In this document: positions 1-9,285 of the stretch, one piece after another
Layout of the letters: each line of letters opens with the position of its first letter
How positions within the stretch are numbered: the first letter of the stretch is position 1
Assembly (NCBI RefSeq): GCF_001592735.1
Contig: NZ_LUKE01000003.1
Coordinates: 434,001 to 498,000, forward strand
Direction: 5' to 3'
Origin: Bdellovibrio bacteriovorus
GTDB taxonomy: Bacteria; Bdellovibrionota; Bdellovibrionia; Bdellovibrionales; Bdellovibrionaceae
DNA: 64,000 nt
The notes under the pieces: generated by a model
Told to the model about the DNA's origin: nothing
Database searches by the model: none
The model's input: the letters and a program-made list of their open reading frames with translations, nothing else
Program-made: the position numbers and the translations under genes

Positions 1-1
1 G

Positions 2-436
2 GAAGTTCTGGCAAACACGATCATCGAAGACCCCAAAGTTTCATTAGCGCAAGGGAGTGCTTTAACCCGCCGTCAAATTCGTTTACTCGCAGGAAGATAC
101 ACAGGGGCGGTCAAGTTTTTAGATCGCAAACGCGGCGACCTTTCGGTGGTATGGGAACTATCCCCTGATTATTCTAAACGTGATTTTTCGGGCACTTTTT
201 TCTTAAGCATCCACGGCCCTGGGGTAAACAGTGACTCTCGCGGACGGGGCAACATCGACAATATTGCGACCCTCGCGGACGACAAAGAGGGATTTTTAGT
301 AAGCGCTTGTGGCGATCGCTGCTATTTACAGCTTTATTACAATTCCCCGTCGGACCAGTTTTACGGAAACTATTATGAAACGGCTGAAGGCACTAAAAAA
401 TCTGTGCGCTCAGGCACCGTGGAGCTCAGAAAATAA
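2..436 (+). CDS. 3' part of an unknown protein gene
   Basis: The reading frame is open from the first base of the window and ends in TAA at 434-436, so this is the last 144 codons of a gene that begins upstream. The protein is rich in aromatic and charged residues, has two Cys close together near its end (SACGDRCYLQ) and no membrane segment. I do not recognise a family. An apparent ATG start at 146 is internal, since the frame continues upstream with similar composition. A hairpin follows directly after the stop codon. The frame is well supported; function is unknown. Confidence 0.7.
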   Translation, partial: EVLANTIIEDPKVSLAQGSALTRRQIRLLAGRYTGAVKFLDRKRGDLSVVWELSPDYSKRDFSGTFFLSIHGPGVNSDSRGRGNIDNIATLADDKEGFLVSACGDRCYLQLYYNSPSDQFYGNYYETAEGTKKSVRSGTVELRK

Positions 437-440
437 CTTA

Positions 441-468
441 AAGAACCAAGAGGAAGCTTGGTTCTTTT
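441..468. terminator. Bidirectional hairpin terminator between convergent genes
   Basis: AAGAACCAAG and CTTGGTTCTT form a perfect 10-bp stem around a short loop, followed by TT on the plus strand. It sits between the stop of the unknown gene at 436 and the stop of the convergent emrB-like gene at 472, so it can serve both. The U-tracts on both sides are short. Confidence 0.7.
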
Positions 469-471
469 CAT

Positions 472-2031
472 CTAGTGCGAATCCACCACCACATTGGTTT
501 TTTCTTTGTACTTTAAGAAGTATAAAGGAATGAACGAAATCGCAAAAATGATCATCATCGTCCACATCAACTGCTGAAAGCTGAGCATAAAAACCTGATT
601 TTGAATGCGCCCGTAAAGACTTCTTAAGGCGACATCCTGGCCACTGGCCATACCAATCGCATCACTCATTTTCATCCCCATGCCCGCAGCCCCCGAAGAA
701 AACTGACTTTGCACGTTCGGATTTAACAACGAAATATTGCCACTCAGATCCAAATAATTCTGATGGGATTTTTTTGTTAGCAAAGTCCCAATCAACGCAA
801 TCCCAATACTGCCCCCGATTTGCCGAGCCAGGTTTAATAAACCTGATACTTGGCCCATCTCGATTCCATGGAATTGACTTAAAATGGATGAATTGATTGG
901 CACAAATAAGAAGGCCATTCCCAAACCCCTTACAAAGAGCATGCGCAAGACCTCACCCTCCGCCGACAAGGGTGAAAGCAACGTCATCAGATACAAACAC
1001 ACTTCTAACGACATCAGTCCCACAAAGATGAGCCATTTCGGATTCACCCCTTTGTACATCATATTCCCCACAAAAGGCATCAGGGCCGCAGTTAGAAGCG
1101 ATCCGGGAATAAAGAGCATCCCCGTCTGGGTCGCATCAAAATGCAAGGTGCGGGCAACATAGATCGGCAAAATAAATACGACCCCGTAAAGGAAGAATCC
1201 TACCATCCCCATCAACAACACACCATTACTGACCAAAGGCTTTAAGAACAGGCGCACATTGATGATCGGATTTTTCACCCGCAATTCCCACCACACAAAA
1301 AGTGGCAGACTGACGGCCGAGATCATAGAAAGAAACAAAATCGTGCGCGAAGCAAACCAGTCATCCGCCTCACCGCGCTCAAGCACGTATTGCAGACACC
1401 CAATGCCCATCACCAAGAAGGTCAGACCCCAAATATCTAAGGGCGGTTTTCCATCAGTTTCTGCCGTTTCTTTCGGACGATCAAAAATCACCATCATCCC
1501 GATAAAAAGCGCAATCAAACCTAGCGGAAGATTGATATTAAAAATCGAGCGCCAGCCAAAGTTATCCGTCAGATAACCACCCATCACCGGCCCGAGTGTT
1601 GGTCCAATCATCACACTCATCCCAAAAATCGCGCCCGCAATGCCGGCTTTTTCTTTAGGGAATTGCTCGTAAATCAACGTCTGTGAGGTTGGCAAAAGAG
1701 CCCCGCCCATCAAACCTTGTAAAACCCGAAAGACAATCAAGCTTTCTAAGTTGGGTGCAAGGCCGCAGGCCACCGAAGTCAGGGTAAATAAAAGAATACA
1801 ACCCAAAAAATAAACTCGACGACCAATGCGCTCCCCCAGCCATGCCGACACGGGTAAGACCACCGCGTTGGCAATGGCGTAACCGGTGATCACCATACTG
1901 ATGTCTTCTAACGTGGCGCCCAGATTTCCCATCATCGTGGGTAAGGCCACATTGACAATGGAAGTATCAATGATCTCTAGCAGCGATGCCATGACCGCCA
2001 CCACAATGATCAGGACGGATTCCTTTTTCAT
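472..2031 (-). CDS. emrB: EmrB/QacA-type (DHA2) MFS drug efflux transporter
   Basis: This 519-residue inner-membrane protein is a proton-driven multidrug exporter of the 14-helix DHA2 branch of the major facilitator superfamily. The sequence shows an MFS motif A (LGERIGRR near residue 65), the drug-antiporter motif C (GPTLGPVMGG near 150) and hydrophobic segments over the whole length. Length matches E. coli EmrB (about 512). It is the last gene of a minus-strand operon in the order outer-membrane factor, EmrA-like adaptor, EmrB-like pump, with 9 nt between it and the adaptor. A divergent MarR gene probably controls it. The family call is firm; the substrate is not known from sequence. Confidence 0.93.
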   Translation of the reverse strand: MKKESVLIIVVAVMASLLEIIDTSIVNVALPTMMGNLGATLEDISMVITGYAIANAVVLPVSAWLGERIGRRVYFLGCILLFTLTSVACGLAPNLESLIVFRVLQGLMGGALLPTSQTLIYEQFPKEKAGIAGAIFGMSVMIGPTLGPVMGGYLTDNFGWRSIFNINLPLGLIALFIGMMVIFDRPKETAETDGKPPLDIWGLTFLVMGIGCLQYVLERGEADDWFASRTILFLSMISAVSLPLFVWWELRVKNPIINVRLFLKPLVSNGVLLMGMVGFFLYGVVFILPIYVARTLHFDATQTGMLFIPGSLLTAALMPFVGNMMYKGVNPKWLIFVGLMSLEVCLYLMTLLSPLSAEGEVLRMLFVRGLGMAFLFVPINSSILSQFHGIEMGQVSGLLNLARQIGGSIGIALIGTLLTKKSHQNYLDLSGNISLLNPNVQSQFSSGAAGMGMKMSDAIGMASGQDVALRSLYGRIQNQVFMLSFQQLMWTMMIIFAISFIPLYFLKYKEKTNVVVDSH

Positions 2032-2040
2032 AAAACTTCC

Positions 2041-2889
2041 TTAGTGCTTATGAACTTTCACATAAGCAGACAAGCCCGCCTTAAGCACATTCACTTCTTC
2101 CGGAGACACATTCAAGATTTTGATTTTAACCGGAACCCGCTGAACAACTTTGGTAAAATTGCCCGTGGCGTTGTCAGGGGGTAAAAGAGTGAAGGTCGCC
2201 CCTGTTGCGGAACTCACAGATTCCACTTCGCCTTTAAAATTTTTTCCGGAAAAAGCATCAATAGAAATATCAACGGCCTTCCCGGGTTGAACACCTTCAA
2301 TTTCTGTTTCTTTAAAGTTCGCCGTGACCCAGCGTTCTCCGCTGTCGACAAATCCCACCATCGGCACCCCTGGCGCCGCGAGTTGCCCCACTTCCACCGA
2401 GCGCTTGGCGATATAACCATCCGAAGGGGCACGCACTTTGGTGTTTTCCAAATTCAATTCGGCTTGCGCGACCTGGGCTGAAATCGCTTCATATTTGGCT
2501 CTAGCCCCGGCAAAGGCCGTTGAAGAAGCATCAAATTGCTGTTGTGATACCACTCCTTTAGAGTAAAGCTCTGACAAGCGCTTCGCGTTTCGGTCTAAAT
2601 CTTTTTTCTGCGCTTCTAAAGACGACAATTCACCTTTGATTTGTCTTAAGGTGTTTTGATAATCGCGATCATCAATTTCAAAAAGAATATCGTCTTTTTT
2701 TACTTTCATGCCTTCGCTGATGTGGACTTCCTTGATGTAACCGCCCACCTTAGACGCGATCAGCACGGAATGAGCCTCCACTTGCGCGTTGTCCGTGGTG
2801 ACATACATAAAGTGTTCGTAAATAAAATAGATAATGCCTAAAGCAGCGACAGCCCCAAGGCCTGAAAAGATTTTTTGTTTTTTAGTCAT
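2041..2889 (-). CDS. emrA: EmrA/HlyD-family periplasmic adaptor of efflux pump
   Basis: A membrane-fusion (periplasmic adaptor) protein of 282 residues. It has one N-terminal membrane helix (about residues 8-26), a split biotinyl-lipoyl-like domain flanking a coiled-coil hairpin (about 80-150), and a beta-barrel segment. It would bridge the EmrB-type pump to the outer-membrane channel. I place the start at ATG 2889 (MTKKQK), preceded by AAGG; an in-frame TTG three codons upstream is less likely. It is shorter than E. coli EmrA (390), mainly in the hairpin. It lies 11 nt after the channel gene stop and 9 nt before emrB, consistent with one transcript. Confidence 0.9.
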   Translation of the reverse strand: MTKKQKIFSGLGAVAALGIIYFIYEHFMYVTTDNAQVEAHSVLIASKVGGYIKEVHISEGMKVKKDDILFEIDDRDYQNTLRQIKGELSSLEAQKKDLDRNAKRLSELYSKGVVSQQQFDASSTAFAGARAKYEAISAQVAQAELNLENTKVRAPSDGYIAKRSVEVGQLAAPGVPMVGFVDSGERWVTANFKETEIEGVQPGKAVDISIDAFSGKNFKGEVESVSSATGATFTLLPPDNATGNFTKVVQRVPVKIKILNVSPEEVNVLKAGLSAYVKVHKH

Positions 2890-2900
2890 AAATACCAACC

Positions 2901-4226
2901 TTAATTAAATTGAACTAATTTTTCACCGGTGCTGAGCTCTAAATTGACGATGGCTTCAATAGCCCCGACTTGAGCGTTCACAGCACCTGCTTTGGCGCGA
3001 TACAATTCAGCTTCTGCATCCAGAACATCTGTATTGGTTCTTGCCCCGACTTTTTGTCCTTCACGCGAAAGGCGCACACTTTCTTCGGCTTTCACGATAT
3101 CATTTTTACGAGACTCATAAACCGAGCAGAAATACACAAACTTACGCTTCCAAAAATCAAAATCGCGTTGGGCTTTAAGCTCGGACTGACGTAAGGTTTT
3201 TTCGGCTTGATACTTTTGTTCAATACTTTGTTTGGATTTTGAAATCGAGCTCATTCCGTCAAATAAATTCCAGGTCAACATAACCCCGTACTGATAAGCA
3301 TCCCGGAATTTATCATAGTCATCAAAACGATCATCGCGGTTATTGTAGTACTGATACTGGCCAAACAAAGACACTTGCGGTACTAAAAAGCGCTCTGCCG
3401 CATCTTCTTGATGACGAAATCCCTCCGCCCGTGCTTGCAAAGCTTTTAAGTCTTTACGTCCTTCGTGATTCATTTTTTCTAATTTAGAAACAAGATCCGA
3501 CTTTAACTGCGGCAGTGCTCCGTCCACAGAAGCGATATCCTTATCTTCACCTAAAGCCTCGCTGAGGCGCGCTTTGGTCGAGTCCACATTGTCTGTGGCA
3601 TTTAAAAGCTCAGACTGAGCTTCACTCATTTGCACTTCGATGCGTAGCACGTCTAAGTTTGTCGCAGATCCGACCTTTTTATAAAGACGGACATCTTTTA
3701 AATGATCCTCTAAGGCGCGCACATTTTGTTCGGCGACGGCTTTTAACTCTTTTGCCGCCAGGGCTTTATAAAATAGCACAACGACTTCGCGCTCGACTTG
3801 AAACCGCGTCCAGTCGAAATCATCTTTTGCAGACTCCTCAAAAGACTCGGCACTCCAGTATCTATTCATACTGCGCAAACCATCAAAGACACTCCACTGA
3901 GCCGTTAACAGAAAATTAGTCGTGGGCACGATTTGTGGGATCGTCAGCGGACCATTGCCAATATTTACATCTGTCAGGGCATATTTTTTATCAAATAGAT
4001 AACTGCCCGAGGCGGTCAGCGTAGGCAAAAAACCCGCATAGCTTTCCGTTTTCTTCCAGCCGGTTTCACGAAAAACGGACTCCGACTTTTGCACCTTGGG
4101 CGAATGCCCCAGGGCTTCATCCACCGCTTTTTGCAGTGTCAGAGTCTCGCTTTGCGCCAGAGCCTGGAGATTTATATTGAGACAAAGGATTAGAATTACG
4201 AGAGGGGTCAAAGTATTTAACTTCAT
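2901..4226 (-). CDS. TolC-family outer membrane efflux channel
   Basis: This 441-residue protein is an outer-membrane factor of the TolC family. It has a signal peptide (cleavage likely after LQALAQ, about residue 25) followed by two repeated alpha-helical/beta-strand halves rich in long Gln/Glu/Ala helices, including the typical VFDGL and NLFDGMS strand motifs. It is the first gene of the three-gene export operon and would form the exit duct for the EmrAB-like pump. The length is usual for the family. The start at 4226 gives a clean signal peptide; the 85-bp gap to the divergent marR gene holds the shared control region. Confidence 0.92.
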   Translation of the reverse strand: MKLNTLTPLVILILCLNINLQALAQSETLTLQKAVDEALGHSPKVQKSESVFRETGWKKTESYAGFLPTLTASGSYLFDKKYALTDVNIGNGPLTIPQIVPTTNFLLTAQWSVFDGLRSMNRYWSAESFEESAKDDFDWTRFQVEREVVVLFYKALAAKELKAVAEQNVRALEDHLKDVRLYKKVGSATNLDVLRIEVQMSEAQSELLNATDNVDSTKARLSEALGEDKDIASVDGALPQLKSDLVSKLEKMNHEGRKDLKALQARAEGFRHQEDAAERFLVPQVSLFGQYQYYNNRDDRFDDYDKFRDAYQYGVMLTWNLFDGMSSISKSKQSIEQKYQAEKTLRQSELKAQRDFDFWKRKFVYFCSVYESRKNDIVKAEESVRLSREGQKVGARTNTDVLDAEAELYRAKAGAVNAQVGAIEAIVNLELSTGEKLVQFN

Positions 4227-4259
4227 GGAATCACCTTTATGGAATAGTTTTACTACAAA

Positions 4260-4285
4260 ACCGTTTGCAACACAAACGATTTGCG
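4260..4285. promoter_or_regulatory. Candidate MarR operator (dyad)
   Basis: In the 85-bp divergent region, CGTTTG (4262-4267) and CAAACG (4273-4278) form a perfect inverted repeat with a 5-nt spacer. Weaker outer symmetry (ACCG and CGGT) surrounds it. Position between the efflux operon and its marR gene is what is expected for an autoregulated MarR operator. Binding is inferred, not shown. Confidence 0.5.
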
Positions 4286-4311
4286 GTACGATCTAAAAAG
4301 GAGGTCCCAAA

Positions 4312-4794
4312 ATGAAAACCAAAAAGAAACCTACTGATAATGAGACTTCCGCATGTTCGGTGGAGGGTCGCTATAATGGGGTCCACCCGGTCTTAAAAGC
4401 TTACTTCGGATATTGCTTTAACAAGGCGGCTTTAAAATATAAAAGCCTGTTGATGACCGAACTTGAACCCTTAGGCCTGGTCAGCCCACAACTTGGAATC
4501 TTAAAGCTTCTCCATGTCTTAGGCCCGGTCAGCCAGATTGCCCTGGGTCAAGATATGGGTATTGATAAAGCCTCCATGGTCAAATTCATTGATGGTCTTG
4601 AAAAGAAAAAATGGGTGCAACGCCTGCCCGACCCCAACGATCGCCGTATCAAATTGGTCGGCATTACCGCCAAAGGTAAAGACGCGGTCAGCAAACTTTC
4701 AGAACTACACGTCAAGGTCGCCGAAGAGTTCCTAAGCCCTTTGACAAAGGCCGAACAAGCCCAGCTTAAAAAGCTCGTCTCACGTTTAACCTAA
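4312..4794 (+). CDS. MarR-family transcriptional regulator
   Basis: A 160-residue winged-helix regulator. Residues about 35-140 carry the MarR fold, including the recognition helix region (GIDKASMVKFIDGLEKK) and the wing signature DPNDRRIKLV with the conserved D/R pair. The first 25 residues are polar and probably flexible. A strong AAGGAGG ribosome binding site precedes ATG 4312. It is divergent from the efflux operon and very likely represses it, with release by a small-molecule ligand, as known for MarR/EmrR. It is less likely to control the downstream kdp operon, which carries its own two-component system. Confidence 0.9.
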   Translation: MKTKKKPTDNETSACSVEGRYNGVHPVLKAYFGYCFNKAALKYKSLLMTELEPLGLVSPQLGILKLLHVLGPVSQIALGQDMGIDKASMVKFIDGLEKKKWVQRLPDPNDRRIKLVGITAKGKDAVSKLSELHVKVAEEFLSPLTKAEQAQLKKLVSRLT

Positions 4795-4863
4795 CACGCC
4801 CCGTTTTTATATCGTTTTTACGCCCCTTAAAACTAGTCTGTAAAAGCACAACATGGAGCTTTT

Positions 4864-4947
4864 ATGGAACTATATCTACTTTTAGGCATTAGCGTCGGCA
4901 TCCTGATCTATTTAACTTACGCCCTCCTTCACCCTGAGAAATTTTAA
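4864..4947 (+). CDS. kdpF: KdpF, small membrane subunit of the K+-ATPase
   Basis: A 27-codon gene starting MELYLLLGISVGILIYLTY and ending with a short charged tail (HPEKF). It is one hydrophobic helix, and both length and sequence fit KdpF, which stabilises the KdpABC complex in the inner membrane. It is preceded by a GGAG ribosome binding site and lies 12 nt upstream of kdpA, the usual place. The call rests on size, helix and gene order, all of which agree. Confidence 0.92.
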   Translation: MELYLLLGISVGILIYLTYALLHPEKF

Positions 4948-4959
4948 AGGGAGGCGCCC

Positions 4960-6651
4960 ATGAACACCTTCGACTCTCTGCAGTTTCTATTCTTTATTGC
5001 GGTTCTTATCACCCTGACTCCGCCACTCGGGGCCTATATGGCCAAAGTGTTTCAAGGGGAACACACTTTCATGCATCCTGTCTTAGGATGGATGGAACGC
5101 CTGATTTATCGCATGGCGGGAGCCCCTGAAAACGAAATGACCTGGAAACAATACGCCGTCAGCCTGATGGGGTTTAATTTTTTAGGCATCATGATTTTAT
5201 TTCTCATCCAGATGCTACAGGGGTTTTTACCTCTAAATCCCCAAGGTCTTTCGGCGCCCTCTTGGCATTCGGCTTTAAACACGGCAGTAAGCTTTGTGAC
5301 CAACACCAACTGGCAAGGTTATTCCGGCGAAATCACCATGAGTTACTTCACCCAAATGCTGGCCTTAGCCGTGCAAAACTTTGTCAGCGCAGCCGTAGGC
5401 ATTGCGGTGGCAGTGGCCCTCATCCGCGGGATTTCTCGTCGGTCTTCAAAATCCATCGGGAACTATTGGGTCGATATGACCCGCGCCATCGTTTATGTTC
5501 TTTTGCCTTTGTCTTTGCTCGGGGCTTTTTTCTTAGTGTCTGACGGAGTTGTCCAGACATTGAACTCTTACGCCGAAGCCGTCACCTTAGAGGGAGCAAA
5601 ACAAATTCTTCCGTTAGGTCCTGCGGCTTCACAAGTATCAATTAAAATGCTCGGCACAAATGGCGGCGGTTTTTTTAATGCCAACGCGGCTCATCCTTTT
5701 GAAAATCCCACAGCGCTCTCTAACTTTATTCAAATGCTGATGATCTTCCTTATCCCTGCCGCTCTGACCTACACCTTTGGCTCCATGACCAAAGCTCGTC
5801 GTCACGGATGGGTGGTGTTTGGCGTGATGCTGGCTCTTTTTGTATCTTTAACAAGCTTGTCTTTGTTTTCAGAATATCACCGCAACCTCGCCTTAGGAAT
5901 CCAAGGACCTTCTATGGAGGGAAAGGAAACTCGATTTGGAGTTTTTAATTCCGTTCTTTTTTCTAGCATCACGACAGCCGCTTCTTGTGGCGCTGTCAAT
6001 ATGATGCATTCTTCTCTCACCCCCCTTTCCGGCGGCATATCCATGTTGAATATGATGCTCGGGGAAATTGTGTTTGGCGGTGTGGGCGCGGGTCTTTATG
6101 GAATGCTGCTTTTTATCCTGCTCACCGTTTTTATTGCCGGTCTGATGGTAGGCCGAACACCCGAATACTTAGGTAAAAAAATTGAGGCGCGCGAGATTCA
6201 GATGGTGATCTTAGCTATTCTTGCTCCGTGCGCGATGATTCTTTTAGGCACGGCTTTGGCAACACTCACTCCGTCGGCTTTAAGCAGCCTTGCGCACAAA
6301 GGTCCGCATGGTTTTTCGGAAATTCTTTATGCCTTCACATCGGCGGCCGCCAATAATGGCAGTGCGTTTGCGGGACTTAACGCCAACGTCCCATTTTATA
6401 ACTTGGCACTTTCTATCGCCATGCTTGTTGGGCGCTTTGCCATCATTTTACCTTTATTGGCCGTGGCGGGAAGTCTTGCCGCAAAAAAATACTCTCCCGC
6501 TTCGTCCGGAACTTTTGAAGTCGACACTCCCCTTTTTGGAGTTCTTCTTACGGGTATTATTTTAATCATCGGCGCACTGACCTTCTTACCCGCATTAGCT
6601 CTTGGGCCTATTGTTGAACATTTCTTAATGATGCAAGGTCTGACATTTTAA
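4960..6651 (+). CDS. kdpA: Potassium-transporting ATPase subunit A (KdpA)
   Basis: KdpA is the K+-selective channel-like subunit of the KdpFABC pump. The 563-residue protein has about ten membrane helices and the four selectivity-filter loops: [41 protein letters not shown] and NNGSAFAGL, each with the expected Gly/Asn/Ser residues. Length matches E. coli KdpA (557). A GGGAGG ribosome binding site precedes the ATG. It is the second gene of a tight kdpFABCDE operon used for high-affinity K+ uptake at low external K+. Confidence 0.97.
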   Translation: MNTFDSLQFLFFIAVLITLTPPLGAYMAKVFQGEHTFMHPVLGWMERLIYRMAGAPENEMTWKQYAVSLMGFNFLGIMILFLIQMLQGFLPLNPQGLSAPSWHSALNTAVSFVTNTNWQGYSGEITMSYFTQMLALAVQNFVSAAVGIAVAVALIRGISRRSSKSIGNYWVDMTRAIVYVLLPLSLLGAFFLVSDGVVQTLNSYAEAVTLEGAKQILPLGPAASQVSIKMLGTNGGGFFNANAAHPFENPTALSNFIQMLMIFLIPAALTYTFGSMTKARRHGWVVFGVMLALFVSLTSLSLFSEYHRNLALGIQGPSMEGKETRFGVFNSVLFSSITTAASCGAVNMMHSSLTPLSGGISMLNMMLGEIVFGGVGAGLYGMLLFILLTVFIAGLMVGRTPEYLGKKIEAREIQMVILAILAPCAMILLGTALATLTPSALSSLAHKGPHGFSEILYAFTSAAANNGSAFAGLNANVPFYNLALSIAMLVGRFAIILPLLAVAGSLAAKKYSPASSGTFEVDTPLFGVLLTGIILIIGALTFLPALALGPIVEHFLMMQGLTF

Positions 6652-6662
6652 GGATCAAACGT

Positions 6663-8738
6663 ATGAATACGCAAAATAGTTTTTTAAATAAAGATCTTCT
6701 TATTCCGGCCCTCAAAGATTCGTTCCGCAAGCTGAACCCCCGAGTGCAAATAAAAAACCCGGTGATGTTTGTCACTTTGATTGGCGCCGTCTTGACCACC
6801 TTTTACGTGATTTTCCACATCGGAAGTGGTTCAAAATCTTTTGAATTGCAAATCGCCTTGTGGCTTTGGTTCACGGTTTTATTTGCAAACTTTGCCGAAG
6901 CTTTAGCCGAAGGCCGAGGCAAAGCCCAAGCCAGTGCTTTAAGAAAAACACGCACCACTGCCATGGCGCGTCTGTTACGTAATAACATAGAGACAAAAAT
7001 AGCCGCCGCGGAACTTAAAAAAGGCGACACCGTTATTTGTGAAACCGGCGATCTGATCCCCGGTGACGGCGAAGTGATTTCGGGCATTGCCAGTGTTGAT
7101 GAATCGGCGATCACGGGGGAATCTGCTCCGGTGATTCGCGAATCTGGTGGCGACCGCAGTGCGGTGACTGGGGGTACGAAAGTCATCAGTGATCGTATTG
7201 TCATAAAAATCACCGCCGAAAGTGGGAACAGCTTTTTAGACCGCATGATCGCTTTAGTAGAAGGCGCACAAAGACAAAAAACTCCCAATGAAATTGCCTT
7301 AAGCATCGTGCTTTCGGGCTTAACGATCATCTTTGTTTTAGCCGTGGTGACGCTTAAAGCGTTTATCAATTATGGCGCTGGACCTGATTCTGCGACTCAT
7401 GAAATTGTCACCGTGCCGGTATTGATTGCATTGCTCGTGTGTTTAATTCCGACCACCATTGGGGGACTTTTAAGTGCCATTGGAATTAGCGGTATGGATC
7501 GTTTGATCCGTAAAAATGTGATTGCCACGAGCGGCCGAGCCGTCGAAGCCGCCGGCGATATTGATGTTCTGCTTTTAGATAAAACAGGCACCATCACTTT
7601 AGGGAACCGCATGGCCAGCCAGTTTATTTCTGTATCCGGAGTTAAAGAAGAGCATCTCGCTTTATGCGCGCAGCTTGCTTCTTTGGCAGACGAAACTCCC
7701 GAAGGCCGCTCGGTGGTCGTTTTAGCCAAAGAAAAATACGGCCTTCGCGCAGAAAGTTTAAAGACTGCGCAAAGTCACTTCATTCCTTTCACCGCGCAGA
7801 CTCGGATGAGTGGTGTGGATATCACGGATAACGGAAACACCCGCCAGATTCGCAAAGGGGCGGCAGACTCTGTGAAGAATTATGTTTCAAGCCTTAAAGG
7901 CAATATCCCCCGCGATTTAGATGCGATTGTGGATATGATTTCAAAACAGGGTGGCACACCTTTAGTGGTGACAGAAAATGAAAACATCTTAGGTGTGATT
8001 CACTTAAAAGACGTCGTGAAAGGCGGCATTAAAGAACGCTTTGCCGAGCTTCGTAAAATGGGTATTCGCACCGTGATGATTACCGGTGACAATCCCCTCA
8101 CCGCGGCGGCCATTGCGGCCGAAGCTGGCGTGGATGATTTTATGGCACAGGCCACTCCGGAAACAAAATTAAAACGCATTCGCGATGAACAAGCTGAAGG
8201 CCACCTGGTTGCGATGACCGGCGATGGCACGAACGACGCGCCGGCCTTAGCGCAATCCGATGTGGGTGTTGCGATGAACACGGGAACTCAAGCGGCGCGT
8301 GAAGCCGGCAATATGGTGGATCTTGATAGCAATCCGACAAAGCTCATTGAAATTGTTGAAATCGGAAAGCAATTATTAATGACCCGCGGATCATTGACCA
8401 CTTTTAGTATCGCCAATGACGTCGCGAAATATTTTGCGATCTTACCAGCACTTTTTGCGACATTGTATATGACCTCGGGCACTCCGGGGCCCTTGGCAAA
8501 ATTAAATATTATGAATTTGGCATCGCCGGAAAGTGCGATCTTAAGTGCAGTGATTTTTAATGCCTTGATCATTGTGGCGTTGATTCCACTGGCCTTAAGA
8601 GGTGTTCCCTATCGCCCATTAAGCGCGGCGAAAATTTTAAGACGAAATTTATTAGTTTATGGCGTGGGTGGATTACTCATCCCGTTTGTGGGAATTAAAA
8701 TCATCGACATCCTGATCACAAGCTTTCATTTTATTTAG
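6663..8738 (+). CDS. kdpB: Potassium-transporting P-type ATPase subunit B (KdpB)
   Basis: This 691-residue P-type ATPase is the energising subunit of the Kdp pump. It shows the phosphorylation motif DKTGTIT with the acceptor Asp near residue 306, the actuator motif TGES (about 155), and the hinge motif [10 protein letters not shown] (about 520). Membrane helices lie at about 38-85, 215-275 and near the C terminus. Size and motif order match E. coli KdpB (682). It lies 11 nt after kdpA. No key residue appears altered. Confidence 0.97.
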   Translation: MNTQNSFLNKDLLIPALKDSFRKLNPRVQIKNPVMFVTLIGAVLTTFYVIFHIGSGSKSFELQIALWLWFTVLFANFAEALAEGRGKAQASALRKTRTTAMARLLRNNIETKIAAAELKKGDTVICETGDLIPGDGEVISGIASVDESAITGESAPVIRESGGDRSAVTGGTKVISDRIVIKITAESGNSFLDRMIALVEGAQRQKTPNEIALSIVLSGLTIIFVLAVVTLKAFINYGAGPDSATHEIVTVPVLIALLVCLIPTTIGGLLSAIGISGMDRLIRKNVIATSGRAVEAAGDIDVLLLDKTGTITLGNRMASQFISVSGVKEEHLALCAQLASLADETPEGRSVVVLAKEKYGLRAESLKTAQSHFIPFTAQTRMSGVDITDNGNTRQIRKGAADSVKNYVSSLKGNIPRDLDAIVDMISKQGGTPLVVTENENILGVIHLKDVVKGGIKERFAELRKMGIRTVMITGDNPLTAAAIAAEAGVDDFMAQATPETKLKRIRDEQAEGHLVAMTGDGTNDAPALAQSDVGVAMNTGTQAAREAGNMVDLDSNPTKLIEIVEIGKQLLMTRGSLTTFSIANDVAKYFAILPALFATLYMTSGTPGPLAKLNIMNLASPESAILSAVIFNALIIVALIPLALRGVPYRPLSAAKILRRNLLVYGVGGLLIPFVGIKIIDILITSFHFI

Positions 8739-8747
8739 AGGTGACTT

Positions 8748-9272
8748 ATGAAAACTCTTTGGATTGCATTTAGAATTACCTTAGCTTTCACCCTTATTTG
8801 CGGCGTTGTTTATCCCCTGATGGTTACCGGTTTTGCCCAGGTTTTTTATAAAGAAAAAGCCGAAGGTCAGCTTGTCGTGAAAGACGGCGTGGTCGTAGGC
8901 TCCTTGCTCATTGCCCAGAAATTCCAACGTCCCGAATATTTTTGGCCGCGCCCGTCGGCCGTGGATTACAATCCTTTGCCTTCGGGAGGTTCTAATTTAG
9001 GCCCCACCTCAAAAGCCTTGAAAGAAGCCATCGCCTCCCGTCCCAAAGAATTGGCTTTCGCGTCAGGAAGCGGTTTAGATCCTCATATTAGTCCCGAATC
9101 AGCTGCGGCGCAAACCGCTCGCATTGCTCAAGCACGAGGTGTGGATGAAGCTTTGGTGCAAAAGCTGCTTTTAGAACATACAAATGGCAGACAATGGGGA
9201 CTGTTGGGTGAACCCACTGTAAATGTGTTGGCTTTGAATTTGGCTCTTGATAAAGTCAGTGGCAGTCACTAG
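8748..9272 (+). CDS. kdpC: Potassium-transporting ATPase subunit C (KdpC)
   Basis: KdpC is the single-span subunit that stabilises the Kdp complex and is thought to raise ATP affinity. The 174-residue protein has one N-terminal helix (about 8-30) and conserved family stretches FWPRPSAVDYNPLPSGGSN and NGRQWGLLGEPTVNVLALN. It is slightly shorter than E. coli KdpC (190). It follows kdpB by 9 nt and precedes kdpD by 13 nt. Confidence 0.96.
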   Translation: MKTLWIAFRITLAFTLICGVVYPLMVTGFAQVFYKEKAEGQLVVKDGVVVGSLLIAQKFQRPEYFWPRPSAVDYNPLPSGGSNLGPTSKALKEAIASRPKELAFASGSGLDPHISPESAAAQTARIAQARGVDEALVQKLLLEHTNGRQWGLLGEPTVNVLALNLALDKVSGSH

Positions 9273-9285
9273 GAGCTGACGACCC

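Noticed and set aside
6803-7369. 188-codon frame antisense to kdpB
   Set aside because: It lies wholly inside the well-supported kdpB gene, has no ribosome binding site, and its composition follows the antisense of kdpB codons.
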